Source of the DNA: Kushneria phyllosphaerae
Lineage (GTDB): Bacteria > Pseudomonadota > Gammaproteobacteria > Pseudomonadales > Halomonadaceae
Reading direction: 5' to 3'
DNA: 64,000 nucleotides
NCBI RefSeq assembly: GCF_900312995.1
Contig: NZ_ONZI01000001.1
Span: 372,001 to 436,000, forward strand
Part shown: positions 1 through 7,153 of the stretch, one piece after another
Layout: every line of letters starts with the position of its first letter
Numbering within the stretch: position 1 is the stretch's first letter
Position numbers and translations under genes: made by a program
Notes under the pieces: generated by a model
Database searches by the model: none
What the model was told of the DNA's origin: nothing
What the model saw: only the letters and a program-made list of their open reading frames with translations

Positions 1-146
1 GGACGGCCCAGCGTCTCGGAGACCCGGTCATTGATCGTGGGTCTGAGCCAGTTCCAGCTCATCAGGGTCATCACAAGAGCCAGCAGCACCAGCAGGGCCA
101 CCAGGCCCCCCAGCGTCCAGCCGATGATGCGCATTGCACGCGACAT
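1..146 (-). CDS. AsmA family protein, N-terminal fragment (runs off the window)
   Basis: On the minus strand an ATG at 146 opens a frame that is still open at base 1. About 48 residues are visible: a short basic start, one hydrophobic segment of about 20 residues, then WNWLRPTINDRVSETLGR. A single N-terminal membrane anchor followed by W-N-W-L-R-P-x-I-N and a V-S-E-x-x-G-R stretch is the usual opening of AsmA-like inner-membrane proteins with large periplasmic domains, linked to outer-membrane lipid homeostasis. A GAGGTGG Shine-Dalgarno-like stretch lies just upstream. It is divergent from pdxY. The call rests on the N-terminus only. Confidence 0.7.
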   Translation of the reverse strand, partial: MSRAMRIIGWTLGGLVALLVLLALVMTLMSWNWLRPTINDRVSETLGR

Positions 147-236
147 GAGCGGTCCACCTCAACAGAATGTTATCTTTCCAAGCATAGACAGGCCCGCGCG
201 TTCGTGGGTATTCCATGCGTATTATCGAGCGTTTTC

Positions 237-1115
237 ATGACCCATATCATTTCCATTCAAAGCCACGTGGCCTATGGCTATGTTGGCAATCGCGCCGCCG
301 TTCTGCCGCTGCAGCGTCTGGGCTGCGAGGTCACCGCCATCAATACGGTGCAGTTTTCCAACCACACGGGCTATGGCGCCTTTACCGGTGAGGTGTTTAC
401 GTCGGCGCATCTCAAGGAGGTACTTGACGGCGTCGAGGCGCTGACCGGACTTTGTGACGTGCAGGCCGTGCTGTCGGGCTACATGGGCGATGAAGGCATC
501 GGCCGGGCAGTGCTTGAAAGCGTGACCCGCGTGCGCTCGGCCAGTCCCGGGGCGCTGTACTGCTGTGATCCGGTAATGGGCGACATTGGCCGGGGCTTTT
601 TTGTGCGCGAAGGGATTCCGGAGTGGATGCGCGACTGCGCCGTACCGGCGGCCGATATCATCACGCCCAATCAGTTCGAGCTGGCCTTTTTAAGCGACCA
701 GTCCATTGCCTCGCTTGGTGACGTGCTGACGGCGGCAGCACGCCTGCGCGAGCAGGGCCCGAGCGTGGTGCTGGTGACCTCACTGGATATCGATGACAGT
801 ACCCCTGACACCATCGAAATGCTGGTGGATACCGCAGTGGGCAGCTGGCGGATCGCCACGCCCCGCTTTGATTTTCCGGTGGCCCCCAACGGCGCCGGTG
901 ATTTTACTGCCGCCGTGTTTCTGGCCTGCTGCCTGCGTGATCAGGACGGGATTAACGGTGAAGGACCGGCGCGGGCGCTGGAAAGGACCGCCGAGGCCGT
1001 GCATGCCCTTTTCACCCATACCTTTGAGGCCGGCACCCGCGAGCTTGCCCTGATTCAGGCCCAGAACGAGATCGTCGCCCCCCGGCAGCGCTTTGATGCC
1101 GAACGGGTGCGCTGA
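237..1115 (+). CDS. pdxY: Pyridoxal kinase PdxY
   Basis: This 292-residue ribokinase-fold enzyme phosphorylates pyridoxal with ATP in the vitamin B6 salvage pathway (cytosol). The N-terminus [15 protein letters not shown] is the family signature. The anion-hole and catalytic motif [11 protein letters not shown] lies near residues 218-228, with the conserved Asp at about 222. The length matches PdxY of enterobacteria (about 287). I start it at 237 rather than at an in-frame codon at 204, because the protein homology begins at MTHIISIQ. No strong ribosome binding site is visible. The next gene follows after 2 bases, so the two are probably co-transcribed. Confidence 0.93.
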   Translation: MTHIISIQSHVAYGYVGNRAAVLPLQRLGCEVTAINTVQFSNHTGYGAFTGEVFTSAHLKEVLDGVEALTGLCDVQAVLSGYMGDEGIGRAVLESVTRVRSASPGALYCCDPVMGDIGRGFFVREGIPEWMRDCAVPAADIITPNQFELAFLSDQSIASLGDVLTAAARLREQGPSVVLVTSLDIDDSTPDTIEMLVDTAVGSWRIATPRFDFPVAPNGAGDFTAAVFLACCLRDQDGINGEGPARALERTAEAVHALFTHTFEAGTRELALIQAQNEIVAPRQRFDAERVR

Positions 1116-1117
1116 CC

Positions 1118-1978
1118 ATGGCGGGGACACTGCATCTGGGGCTGGCAATGTGGGCCAATGCCGAATGGCGTGGCACACTCTACGGGCGCTACGCCGAGCC
1201 GAGCGACTCGCTGCCGGACTATGCCGACGTCTTTTCCAGCGTTGAGGGCAATACCACCTTCTACAGCGGGGCACCGCGCGAGGACGTGGTGGCCACCTGG
1301 GCACGCCAGGCGCCCGAGCACTTTCGCTTCTGCTTCAAGCTGCCCTCGGCGCTGACGCATGACAAACGGCTGGTGGGCATTGAGGCCGAGATGGATCACT
1401 TTCTCGAGCGGCTGGCGCCGCTGCATGATCGGCTGGGTCCGACCATGATTCAGCTGCCCCGGGATTTCGGCGCAGATGAGTTGCCCATGCTCGAAGCCGT
1501 TTTGCAACGCTGGCCTAAGGCGCTGCCCCGTGCCGTGGAAGTGCGCCATAGTGAATTTTTCCACAAGGGGATGGCCGAGCAGTCCCTCAACCGGCTGTTG
1601 ATAACTCACAAGGCCGATCGGGTCATGCTGGACACGCGCGCGCTGTTTGCCACCCCGGCCGGTGACGATATCCGGCTACAGCAGGCCCAGCGCGAAAAGC
1701 CACGTCGACCGCTGCATGTCCTGAGCACGGCGGCTCAGCCGGTGGTGCGCTTTATCGGGCACTTTGATCACGAGATCAATCACGCGCGCTTCACGCCCTG
1801 GGTCGAGCAGCTGGCGCTGTGGATGGAACAGGGGAAAAGTCCTGTATTGTTTGTGCATACTCCGGATAACCGGGCCGCGCCGCTGCTGGCCCGTGAGTTC
1901 CACGGCCGGCTATCCGAGCGTATTGCCCTGCCACCGCTGGCCGCCTTTGCCGGTGAGCGGCAGGAATCACTGTTTTAG
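1118..1978 (+). CDS. DUF72 (YecE-like) TIM-barrel protein
   Basis: A 286-residue protein of the DUF72 family, starting with GLAMWANAEWRGTLYGR. It carries the family's VEGNTTFYSG and FKLPSALTHDKRL motifs near residues 42-85, and VRFIGH plus LFVHTPDN in the C-terminal half. The family has a TIM-barrel-like fold and no firmly established reaction. It starts 2 bases after the pdxY stop, which suggests translational coupling, but I see no functional link to vitamin B6. Confidence 0.85.
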   Translation: MAGTLHLGLAMWANAEWRGTLYGRYAEPSDSLPDYADVFSSVEGNTTFYSGAPREDVVATWARQAPEHFRFCFKLPSALTHDKRLVGIEAEMDHFLERLAPLHDRLGPTMIQLPRDFGADELPMLEAVLQRWPKALPRAVEVRHSEFFHKGMAEQSLNRLLITHKADRVMLDTRALFATPAGDDIRLQQAQREKPRRPLHVLSTAAQPVVRFIGHFDHEINHARFTPWVEQLALWMEQGKSPVLFVHTPDNRAAPLLAREFHGRLSERIALPPLAAFAGERQESLF

Positions 1979-2166
1979 CGCGCACAGGGTGATGTTCAAA
2001 AATGCGCCTGTACAATGCACGTCATCAGGCGTTTTCGACAGGGGCCATTGAGGCACAATGGTTCAGGAAAATACCAACAACGAAGCACGGGCGTTGGTGC
2101 CGAGGCGGTTTGCAGTCCTGAAGCCGCCCGCGCCCGCCGACTTACAGGGAACCACAGGGTAGCCTC

Positions 2167-3519
2167 ATGACCAACAAGCCCCATTCTCATGCGCAATGGT
2201 CCTCGCGCATCGCTTTCCTGCTCGCCGCGGTCGGCTCTTCCGTCGGGCTGGGCAATATCTGGAAATTTCCTTACATGACCGGTGAGAGCGGCGGCGGTGC
2301 CTTCGTTCTCGTCTATCTGGTCTGCATCCTGCTGATCGGCCTGCCCATTCTGATGAGTGAGTGGCTGCTGGGCCGGCTGGGGCAGAAAAACCCCATTTCG
2401 ACCATGAACCGCATTGCCGGGCGTCTCAAGCGCTCGAAGGCCTGGGTACTGATTGGGGTGGGTGGCATTCTGGCTGCCTGGCTGATTTTGTCATTTTACA
2501 GCGTCATCGGTGGCTGGGCGCTGGCCTACATCCGCTACAGTGCGACCGCGACCTTTACCGGGCTTGACGGCGAAGGCGTTGGCGCGCTGTTTTCCAATCT
2601 GTTGGGCAGCCCGGAGCTGCTGCTGCTCTGGCATAGCCTGTTCATGGTATTGACCATTGCCATTGTGGCCGGCGGCGTCGCCGGCGGGCTTGAGCGTGCC
2701 GCCAAGATTCTCATGCCGGCGCTGGCCGTACTGCTGCTGGTCATGGTGGGCTATGCCGCCACCACGGGCAGCTTTGAAGCCGGGCTGGATTATCTGTTCA
2801 ATCCCGACTTCTCAAGGCTCACTGGTGATGTGATTCTGGCCGCGATGGGACACGCCTTTTTCACTCTGAGTCTGGGCATGGGCATCATGATGGCTTATGG
2901 CTCCTATCTCAGTGATGACGTTAATATCGGCCGCACTGCGCTGACGGTGGTCATTCTCGATACGATCATCGCGCTGGCGGCCGGCATGGCCATTTTCCCG
3001 ATCGTGTTCGCCAACGGACTGGACCCGGCAGCCGGCCCTGGACTGATTTTCCAGACCCTGCCGCTGGCCTTTGGCAGCATGTCCGGCGGTGTCATTTTCG
3101 GCACGCTGTTTTTCGTACTGCTGGTCTTTGCCGCGTGGACCTCGGCCATTTCACTGCTGGAGCCGATCGTTGAATGGCTCGAGGAGAAAACACCGCTCAC
3201 CCGTCTGCAGTCGGCACTGGTGGCCGGTGCGGCGACCTGGCTGCTGGGTATCGCCACGGTGCTGTCGTTCAACGACTGGTCGGCCTTTACCCCCTTTGGC
3301 ATGACGGTGTTCGACCTGCTCGACTATGTGACCAGCAAGATCATGCTGCCGCTGACGGGCCTTGCCACCATCGTGTTCGTAGGCTGGTTCATGGGACGCG
3401 ACGAAGTGCGCGCTCAGCTCAACATGAGCGGTATGGCCTTTGCCTGGTGGCGTTTCTCGGCGCGCTTTATCGCGCCTATCGGAGTCGCCATTGTGTTCGT
3501 TTATAACCTGATCCATTAA
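2167..3519 (+). CDS. Sodium-dependent transporter of the NSS (SNF) family
   Basis: A 450-residue inner-membrane protein with about eleven to twelve hydrophobic segments. The N-terminal signature SSVGLGNIWKFPYMTGESGG (residues about 18-37) contains the unwound TM1 Na+/substrate site of neurotransmitter:sodium symporters. Bacterial members import amino acids such as Trp, Tyr or Leu with Na+; the substrate here cannot be read from sequence. A sodium-coupled importer suits a halophile. It has its own 188-base upstream region and a strong terminator, so it is probably monocistronic. The ATG at 2167 is preceded by a CAGGG stretch. Confidence 0.9.
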   Translation: MTNKPHSHAQWSSRIAFLLAAVGSSVGLGNIWKFPYMTGESGGGAFVLVYLVCILLIGLPILMSEWLLGRLGQKNPISTMNRIAGRLKRSKAWVLIGVGGILAAWLILSFYSVIGGWALAYIRYSATATFTGLDGEGVGALFSNLLGSPELLLLWHSLFMVLTIAIVAGGVAGGLERAAKILMPALAVLLLVMVGYAATTGSFEAGLDYLFNPDFSRLTGDVILAAMGHAFFTLSLGMGIMMAYGSYLSDDVNIGRTALTVVILDTIIALAAGMAIFPIVFANGLDPAAGPGLIFQTLPLAFGSMSGGVIFGTLFFVLLVFAAWTSAISLLEPIVEWLEEKTPLTRLQSALVAGAATWLLGIATVLSFNDWSAFTPFGMTVFDLLDYVTSKIMLPLTGLATIVFVGWFMGRDEVRAQLNMSGMAFAWWRFSARFIAPIGVAIVFVYNLIH

Positions 3520-3538
3520 CACAGGATCAGGACACCTG

Positions 3539-3565
3539 GCGGACACCTCTGGTGTCCGCTTTTTT
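3539..3565 (+). terminator. Rho-independent terminator after the NSS transporter
   Basis: A perfect 9-bp stem GCGGACACC / GGTGTCCGC with a TCT loop is followed directly by six T. It sits 20 bases after the transporter stop. Confidence 0.93.
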
Positions 3566-3614
3566 ACGTCTGGAAGAAAGAAGGGAGTGAGGTGTGATGT
3601 CCTCACTTGATCAC

Positions 3615-3671
3615 AGGGATATCCACTGTCAATAAAAAATGTGGATAACTCTGTGGGAAAGGTGCACAACT
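3615..3671. other. DnaA-box-like cluster in the 273-bp gene-free stretch
   Basis: TGTGGATAA at 3641-3649 is a perfect reverse complement of the DnaA box TTATCCACA. Near-matches lie within 30 bases: TATCCACTG at 3621-3629, TGTGGGAAA at 3653-3661 and GTGCACAA at 3663-3670. An A-rich run (3634-3640) precedes the perfect box. No gene was found between the terminator at 3565 and the ATG at 3839. Replication genes are absent nearby, so this is unlikely to be oriC. It could be a DnaA titration or regulatory site, or chance. Confidence 0.4.
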
Positions 3672-3838
3672 CTTGTTCAAGCGAATGAATGCGCGCCAAA
3701 AATGGCGCTATTCGTGGCGTTTGACGCGAAAGTGCTCTGTCAGAATGGACCGGTCAATATCGGCAGCAGTGACGCTGGCTGAAGGGAAACTTATCGGCCT
3801 TCGATATCACGACGCTGCATGCACATGGATGTCCTTTC

Positions 3839-4726
3839 ATGACCAGCAGTCAATCCGGCAGTACTGACCGTGCTTCCCAGGCTTCTTCCGGCCGCCCGGC
3901 CGGCGTTCCCGGTAATCCCTCGACCCTGATCGGCATCGTGGTCAGCATACTGTTGCTCATGGTCGTGGTGCTGTTTACCGCACAGTCGCCCCTGAGCTTT
4001 TTCAATCTGGCCGGCCTTTTGATCGTGCTGACCGGGACGCTGGCCGCCACCATGATCAGCTACCCGATGCGCGAGATTCGCCGCGTAGTGGCGCTGGTTG
4101 GCAGTGTCTTTCGTCGCGAGCCCGATTTTATCCGCGAGGATATCGACGAGCTGGTGGCCCTGGCGCGGGAATGGATGCATGGCGATGCCCGTGCGGTAGA
4201 GCGCGCGCTTGAAAATACCCGCAACCCGTTTTTGCGTACCGGCATCAGCCTGGTGATCGATAACGTGCGCGAAGAGGAGATTCTGGATCTTCTGCGCTGG
4301 CGCATCACGCGCCTGCGCGCCCGGGAGCTGGCCGAGGCGCAGATCTTTCGCACCATGGCCACCTACGCGCCGGCCTTCGGCATGCTGGGCACCTTGGTCG
4401 GGTTGATCAACATGCTGGAAGTGATCCAGAACGGCGATCTGGCCGTGATCGGCCCGCGCATGGGGGTCGCCCTGCTGTCGACCTTCTACGGCATTTTGCT
4501 GGCCAATCTGTTGTTCAGACCGATTGCGGTCAAGCTGGAGCGGCGCACCGAGGATCGACTGATCTCGATGAACATGGTGCTGGAAGGCGTGTCCATGATT
4601 TCGCGCCGCCGCCTGCCCTCCTTTATCGAGGCCACGCTCAACTCCTTTATCAGTGAGGCCCACGATGAGCTGGGCGAACGCCCCCTGTCACGCGAGTCGG
4701 AAGGTGGCGGAGGCAGCGCGTCGTGA
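3839..4726 (+). CDS. MotA/TolQ/ExbB-type proton channel (MotA-like stator subunit)
   Basis: A 295-residue membrane protein with four predicted membrane segments: two near residues 29-75 and two near 175-225. The MotA signature is clear: PAFGMLGTLVGLINMLE (TM3, with the conserved Pro) and MGVALLSTFYGILLANLLF (TM4). The cytoplasmic loop between TM2 and TM3 is rich in Arg and Glu, as in MotA, where it touches the flagellar rotor. The next gene overlaps its stop and encodes the MotB-like partner. Flagellar motor use is the likely role, by analogy with two-stator pseudomonads (MotCD), but no other flagellar gene is nearby, so a non-flagellar use stays open. Confidence 0.85.
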   Translation: MTSSQSGSTDRASQASSGRPAGVPGNPSTLIGIVVSILLLMVVVLFTAQSPLSFFNLAGLLIVLTGTLAATMISYPMREIRRVVALVGSVFRREPDFIREDIDELVALAREWMHGDARAVERALENTRNPFLRTGISLVIDNVREEEILDLLRWRITRLRARELAEAQIFRTMATYAPAFGMLGTLVGLINMLEVIQNGDLAVIGPRMGVALLSTFYGILLANLLFRPIAVKLERRTEDRLISMNMVLEGVSMISRRRLPSFIEATLNSFISEAHDELGERPLSRESEGGGGSAS

Positions 4727-5646
4727 TGGAACACCGATCATCGGGATCCTCGGGACAGGCTCGCCAGGCCGCCCGCGAGCTGGTCCTGAATGTGGATCGC
4801 AGCGAGGAAAGCGATGGCTGGATGCTCAGCTATCTGGATCTTTTGACCCTGCTGCTGGTGCTGTTCGTGCTGCTGCTGGCCATGCGCGGCGTCGTGCCTC
4901 AGGAAAACGCCAGTGCGTCGACATTGCCGACGTCGTCGGCTGCCACCGCGGTGATGGTATCGCCGCTGACGCTTGCGGCCATGGACCGACTCTCGCCGGT
5001 GCAGGCCGTGCCGGTCAGCACCACCGGTGTATTGCCATGGCTTGCCGCTTCGCCGACGCCACCCCCACCCTGGCAGATGCTGTCCACTACGGCGGCCAGC
5101 GACAGTCGGACGCCGGCCCGGGTCGATGTCCAGGCGGCACTGGCGGTGATGATTCCTTTGCAAAACATCGTCTTGCCAACAGAAGAAGAGACGCCCTCGG
5201 ATGAGGTCATGGCCATGGACCATCGTCTGGCCGGTATCGAGGGCGTTCAGGTGACGCGCGAGCGTGAGCGCACCATTTTGCGCATCGAGGACCGGTTGCT
5301 CTTTCCCAGCGCCGATATCGACATCAGCGGACAGGGCAGCGTACTGCTCGATCGCCTGCTGCCGGCGCTCAAGGATTTTGACGGCGAAATTTCAGTCGAG
5401 GGACATACCGACAGTCGAACCATTTCGAACGACCGGTTCCCGTCGAACTGGGAGCTTTCCGTTGGGCGGGCCACGGCCGTGCTGCGCTACCTGAGCCGCG
5501 GCGGCGTCAAGGCCTCGCAGCTGCGGGCGATCGGCTATGGGCCGACCCGGCCGCTGGCCGGCAACGACACCGAGACAGGACGTGCCCAGAACCGTCGGGT
5601 CGAGCTGGTCCTGAGCCCTGGAAGGCCGCGTTCGGCCAGTCGGTAA
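4726..5646 (+). CDS. MotB/OmpA-type peptidoglycan-binding stator subunit
   Basis: A protein of about 306 residues with one N-terminal membrane segment, SYLDLLTLLLVLFVLLLAM. Its Asp is at the position of the ion-carrying Asp of MotB. A low-complexity periplasmic linker of about 130 residues follows, then a C-terminal OmpA/MotB domain (VEGHTDSR, SVGRA, RAIGYGPTRP, NRRVEL) that binds peptidoglycan. Its ATG at 4726 overlaps the stop of the MotA-like gene (TGATG); an in-frame GTG at 4723 has better spacing to GGAGG and may be the true start. The pair would form an ion-driven channel anchored to the wall. The long linker is unusual for a plain MotB. Confidence 0.85.
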   Translation: MEHRSSGSSGQARQAARELVLNVDRSEESDGWMLSYLDLLTLLLVLFVLLLAMRGVVPQENASASTLPTSSAATAVMVSPLTLAAMDRLSPVQAVPVSTTGVLPWLAASPTPPPPWQMLSTTAASDSRTPARVDVQAALAVMIPLQNIVLPTEEETPSDEVMAMDHRLAGIEGVQVTRERERTILRIEDRLLFPSADIDISGQGSVLLDRLLPALKDFDGEISVEGHTDSRTISNDRFPSNWELSVGRATAVLRYLSRGGVKASQLRAIGYGPTRPLAGNDTETGRAQNRRVELVLSPGRPRSASR

Positions 5647-5668
5647 CTGCCTTTTTGCCGCCTGTGAC

Positions 5669-5700
5669 CGTGGCCGGCCCTGCCGGCCACGATCGTTTTA
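5669..5700 (+). terminator. Hairpin terminator after the motB-like gene
   Basis: A perfect 10-bp GC-rich stem CGTGGCCGGC / GCCGGCCACG with a 3-base loop, followed by ATCGTTTTA. It lies 22 bases after the stop and probably also serves the convergent small gene. Confidence 0.75.
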
Positions 5701-5722
5701 CGCCCTCGTGAAGCGGCCCTGG

Positions 5723-5941
5723 CTAGCCAAAGTGGCGTCGGCGGTCCTCTTCCTCACTGAACTGGGCGGCAAGCCTTCGAAATTCGAAATGATCCTCGAT
5801 ACCGCGGCGGGCTCTCAGGGCCCGCTCGGCGGCGCGCTGGCGGCGTTTCTCGCTTTCTCTGGCATCAAGATGCAGGGCGATATCGAGAATTTCGTTGCGA
5901 ACGGCATTGAGTCGGGATTGATCAGCAGTCTGTTTTTGCAT
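5723..5941 (-). CDS. Small charged protein of unknown function (72 aa)
   Basis: Not recognised. The 72-residue product is soluble and very rich in Arg, Glu and Ala, with a likely helical middle (ESEKRRQRAAERALRARRG) and the tail EFRRLAAQFSEEEDRRRHFG. I chose the ATG at 5941 because GAAGGG lies about 10 bases upstream; an earlier ATG at 5962 has no such signal. It is convergent with the motB-like gene and divergent from hexR. The charge pattern loosely recalls small conserved pseudomonad proteins of the PA3496 type, but I would not assign it. Confidence 0.55.
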   Translation of the reverse strand: MQKQTADQSRLNAVRNEILDIALHLDARESEKRRQRAAERALRARRGIEDHFEFRRLAAQFSEEEDRRRHFG

Positions 5942-6117
5942 GAACGATGCACCCTTCGACATTGAAATGGATCGGGGACATGACACTGTGTCGACGTGAC
6001 CATGAACGTAATAGTCAGCGTCGATCAGTGCTCGCACTCAGCGTATGATAGTGCTGTTGACAATTTCATGACGTACCGCAACAAAGGGCGTGCGTCAACC
6101 AGCACAGAGGATCCACC

Positions 6118-7029
6118 TTGAGCGTCACGCTTTTTGATGACCTGCGCGCACGGCTGCCGGCCTTTCGCCGTTCCGAACAGAAGGTGGCCCGTTTCGTGCT
6201 GCGCAACGCCGATGAAGTCATTCATTTGCCGCTGGCAGCGCTGGCGGCCCGGGTCGGGGTCAGCGAGCCCACGGTGATCCGCTTTTGTCGCGCCACGGAC
6301 TGCACCGGCTATCAGGATTTCAAGCTCAAGCTGGCGCAGACACTGGCGACCGGCGAGCAGTTTTCCGAATTTTCGATGAACGAAACCGACAGCGTGGCGG
6401 AGTTCTCCCGCGGGATCTTTGATTCCACCGTGGGCACGCTGCTGGGGGTGCGCGACCGCATCGATGCCACCAGCATGACCCGCGCCATCAATGCCCTGTC
6501 GGATGCCAGCCGGGTCGAGTTCTACGGCTACGGCGCCTCCGGGGCAGTTGCCATCGATGCCCAGCACAAGTTCTTTCGCCTGCGCATTTCGACGGCCGCC
6601 TACTCCGATCCGCACATGCAGCACATGTCGGCGGTCACGCTGGGCGAGCATGATGTGGTGGTGGCCATTTCCCAGACCGGGCGTTCCAGCTCGCTGCTCT
6701 CGAGTGTCGATATTGCCCTGTCCCATGGGGCCACGGTCATCGGTCTGTGCCCGGCGGATTCGCCGCTGGCCGAGAAGTGCACCCTTGGGCTTTATATCGA
6801 CGTGTTCGAGGACAGCGAGGTCTATCGGCCCATGAGCTCGCGCATCGCGCATCTGGTGGTGATCGATATTCTCGCCGTGGGCGTGGCCAAGACGCGCGGT
6901 CCACAGCTGGCCGAGCATCTGGTGGCGGTCAAGCGCAGCCTGGACCCGCTGCGCACGCCCCGGCCCGACCCCTTTGATCGTGCCCGTCAGGACAGTGCTC
7001 GCCACCGCGGCAAATCCGACGATCAATAA
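6118..7029 (+). CDS. hexR: HexR-type transcriptional regulator (RpiR family, HTH + SIS)
   Basis: A 303-residue regulator. Residues 1-77 form the RpiR helix-turn-helix (RRSEQKVARFVLRNADEV, ARVGVSEPTVIRFCRATDCTGY). Residues about 120-260 form a sugar-phosphate-binding SIS domain (FYGYGASGAVAIDAQHKFFRL, AISQTGRSSSLL). HexR proteins repress glucose catabolism genes of the Entner-Doudoroff branch and are released by KDPG. The start is TTG at 6118, with AGAGG about 10 bases upstream. The usual partners zwf, pgl and eda are not in this window, so it would act in trans. Confidence 0.85.
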   Translation: MSVTLFDDLRARLPAFRRSEQKVARFVLRNADEVIHLPLAALAARVGVSEPTVIRFCRATDCTGYQDFKLKLAQTLATGEQFSEFSMNETDSVAEFSRGIFDSTVGTLLGVRDRIDATSMTRAINALSDASRVEFYGYGASGAVAIDAQHKFFRLRISTAAYSDPHMQHMSAVTLGEHDVVVAISQTGRSSSLLSSVDIALSHGATVIGLCPADSPLAEKCTLGLYIDVFEDSEVYRPMSSRIAHLVVIDILAVGVAKTRGPQLAEHLVAVKRSLDPLRTPRPDPFDRARQDSARHRGKSDDQ

Positions 7030-7153
7030 GCTTCTGGCGGTGCAGGGCAGGCGCAGTGAGAGGGACCATTGGTGCCGGATATGCTAGGGTAGAGGCTTCT
7101 TTTTGATCTCTTTCTCAGGCCCTTCCCGGCCGATTTCCTGGGTATCTGATTTC

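Noticed and set aside
3615..3671. Chromosomal origin of replication
   Set aside because: Only one perfect DnaA box, no AT-rich 13-mer series, and no dnaA, dnaN, gidA or parAB genes nearby.
3839..5646. MotA/MotB-like pair as ZorA/ZorB of a Zorya defence system
   Set aside because: No ZorC, ZorD or ZorE genes adjoin; the next genes are a small unknown and hexR. The MotA-like protein lacks the long cytoplasmic tail of ZorA. A stator pair is simpler.
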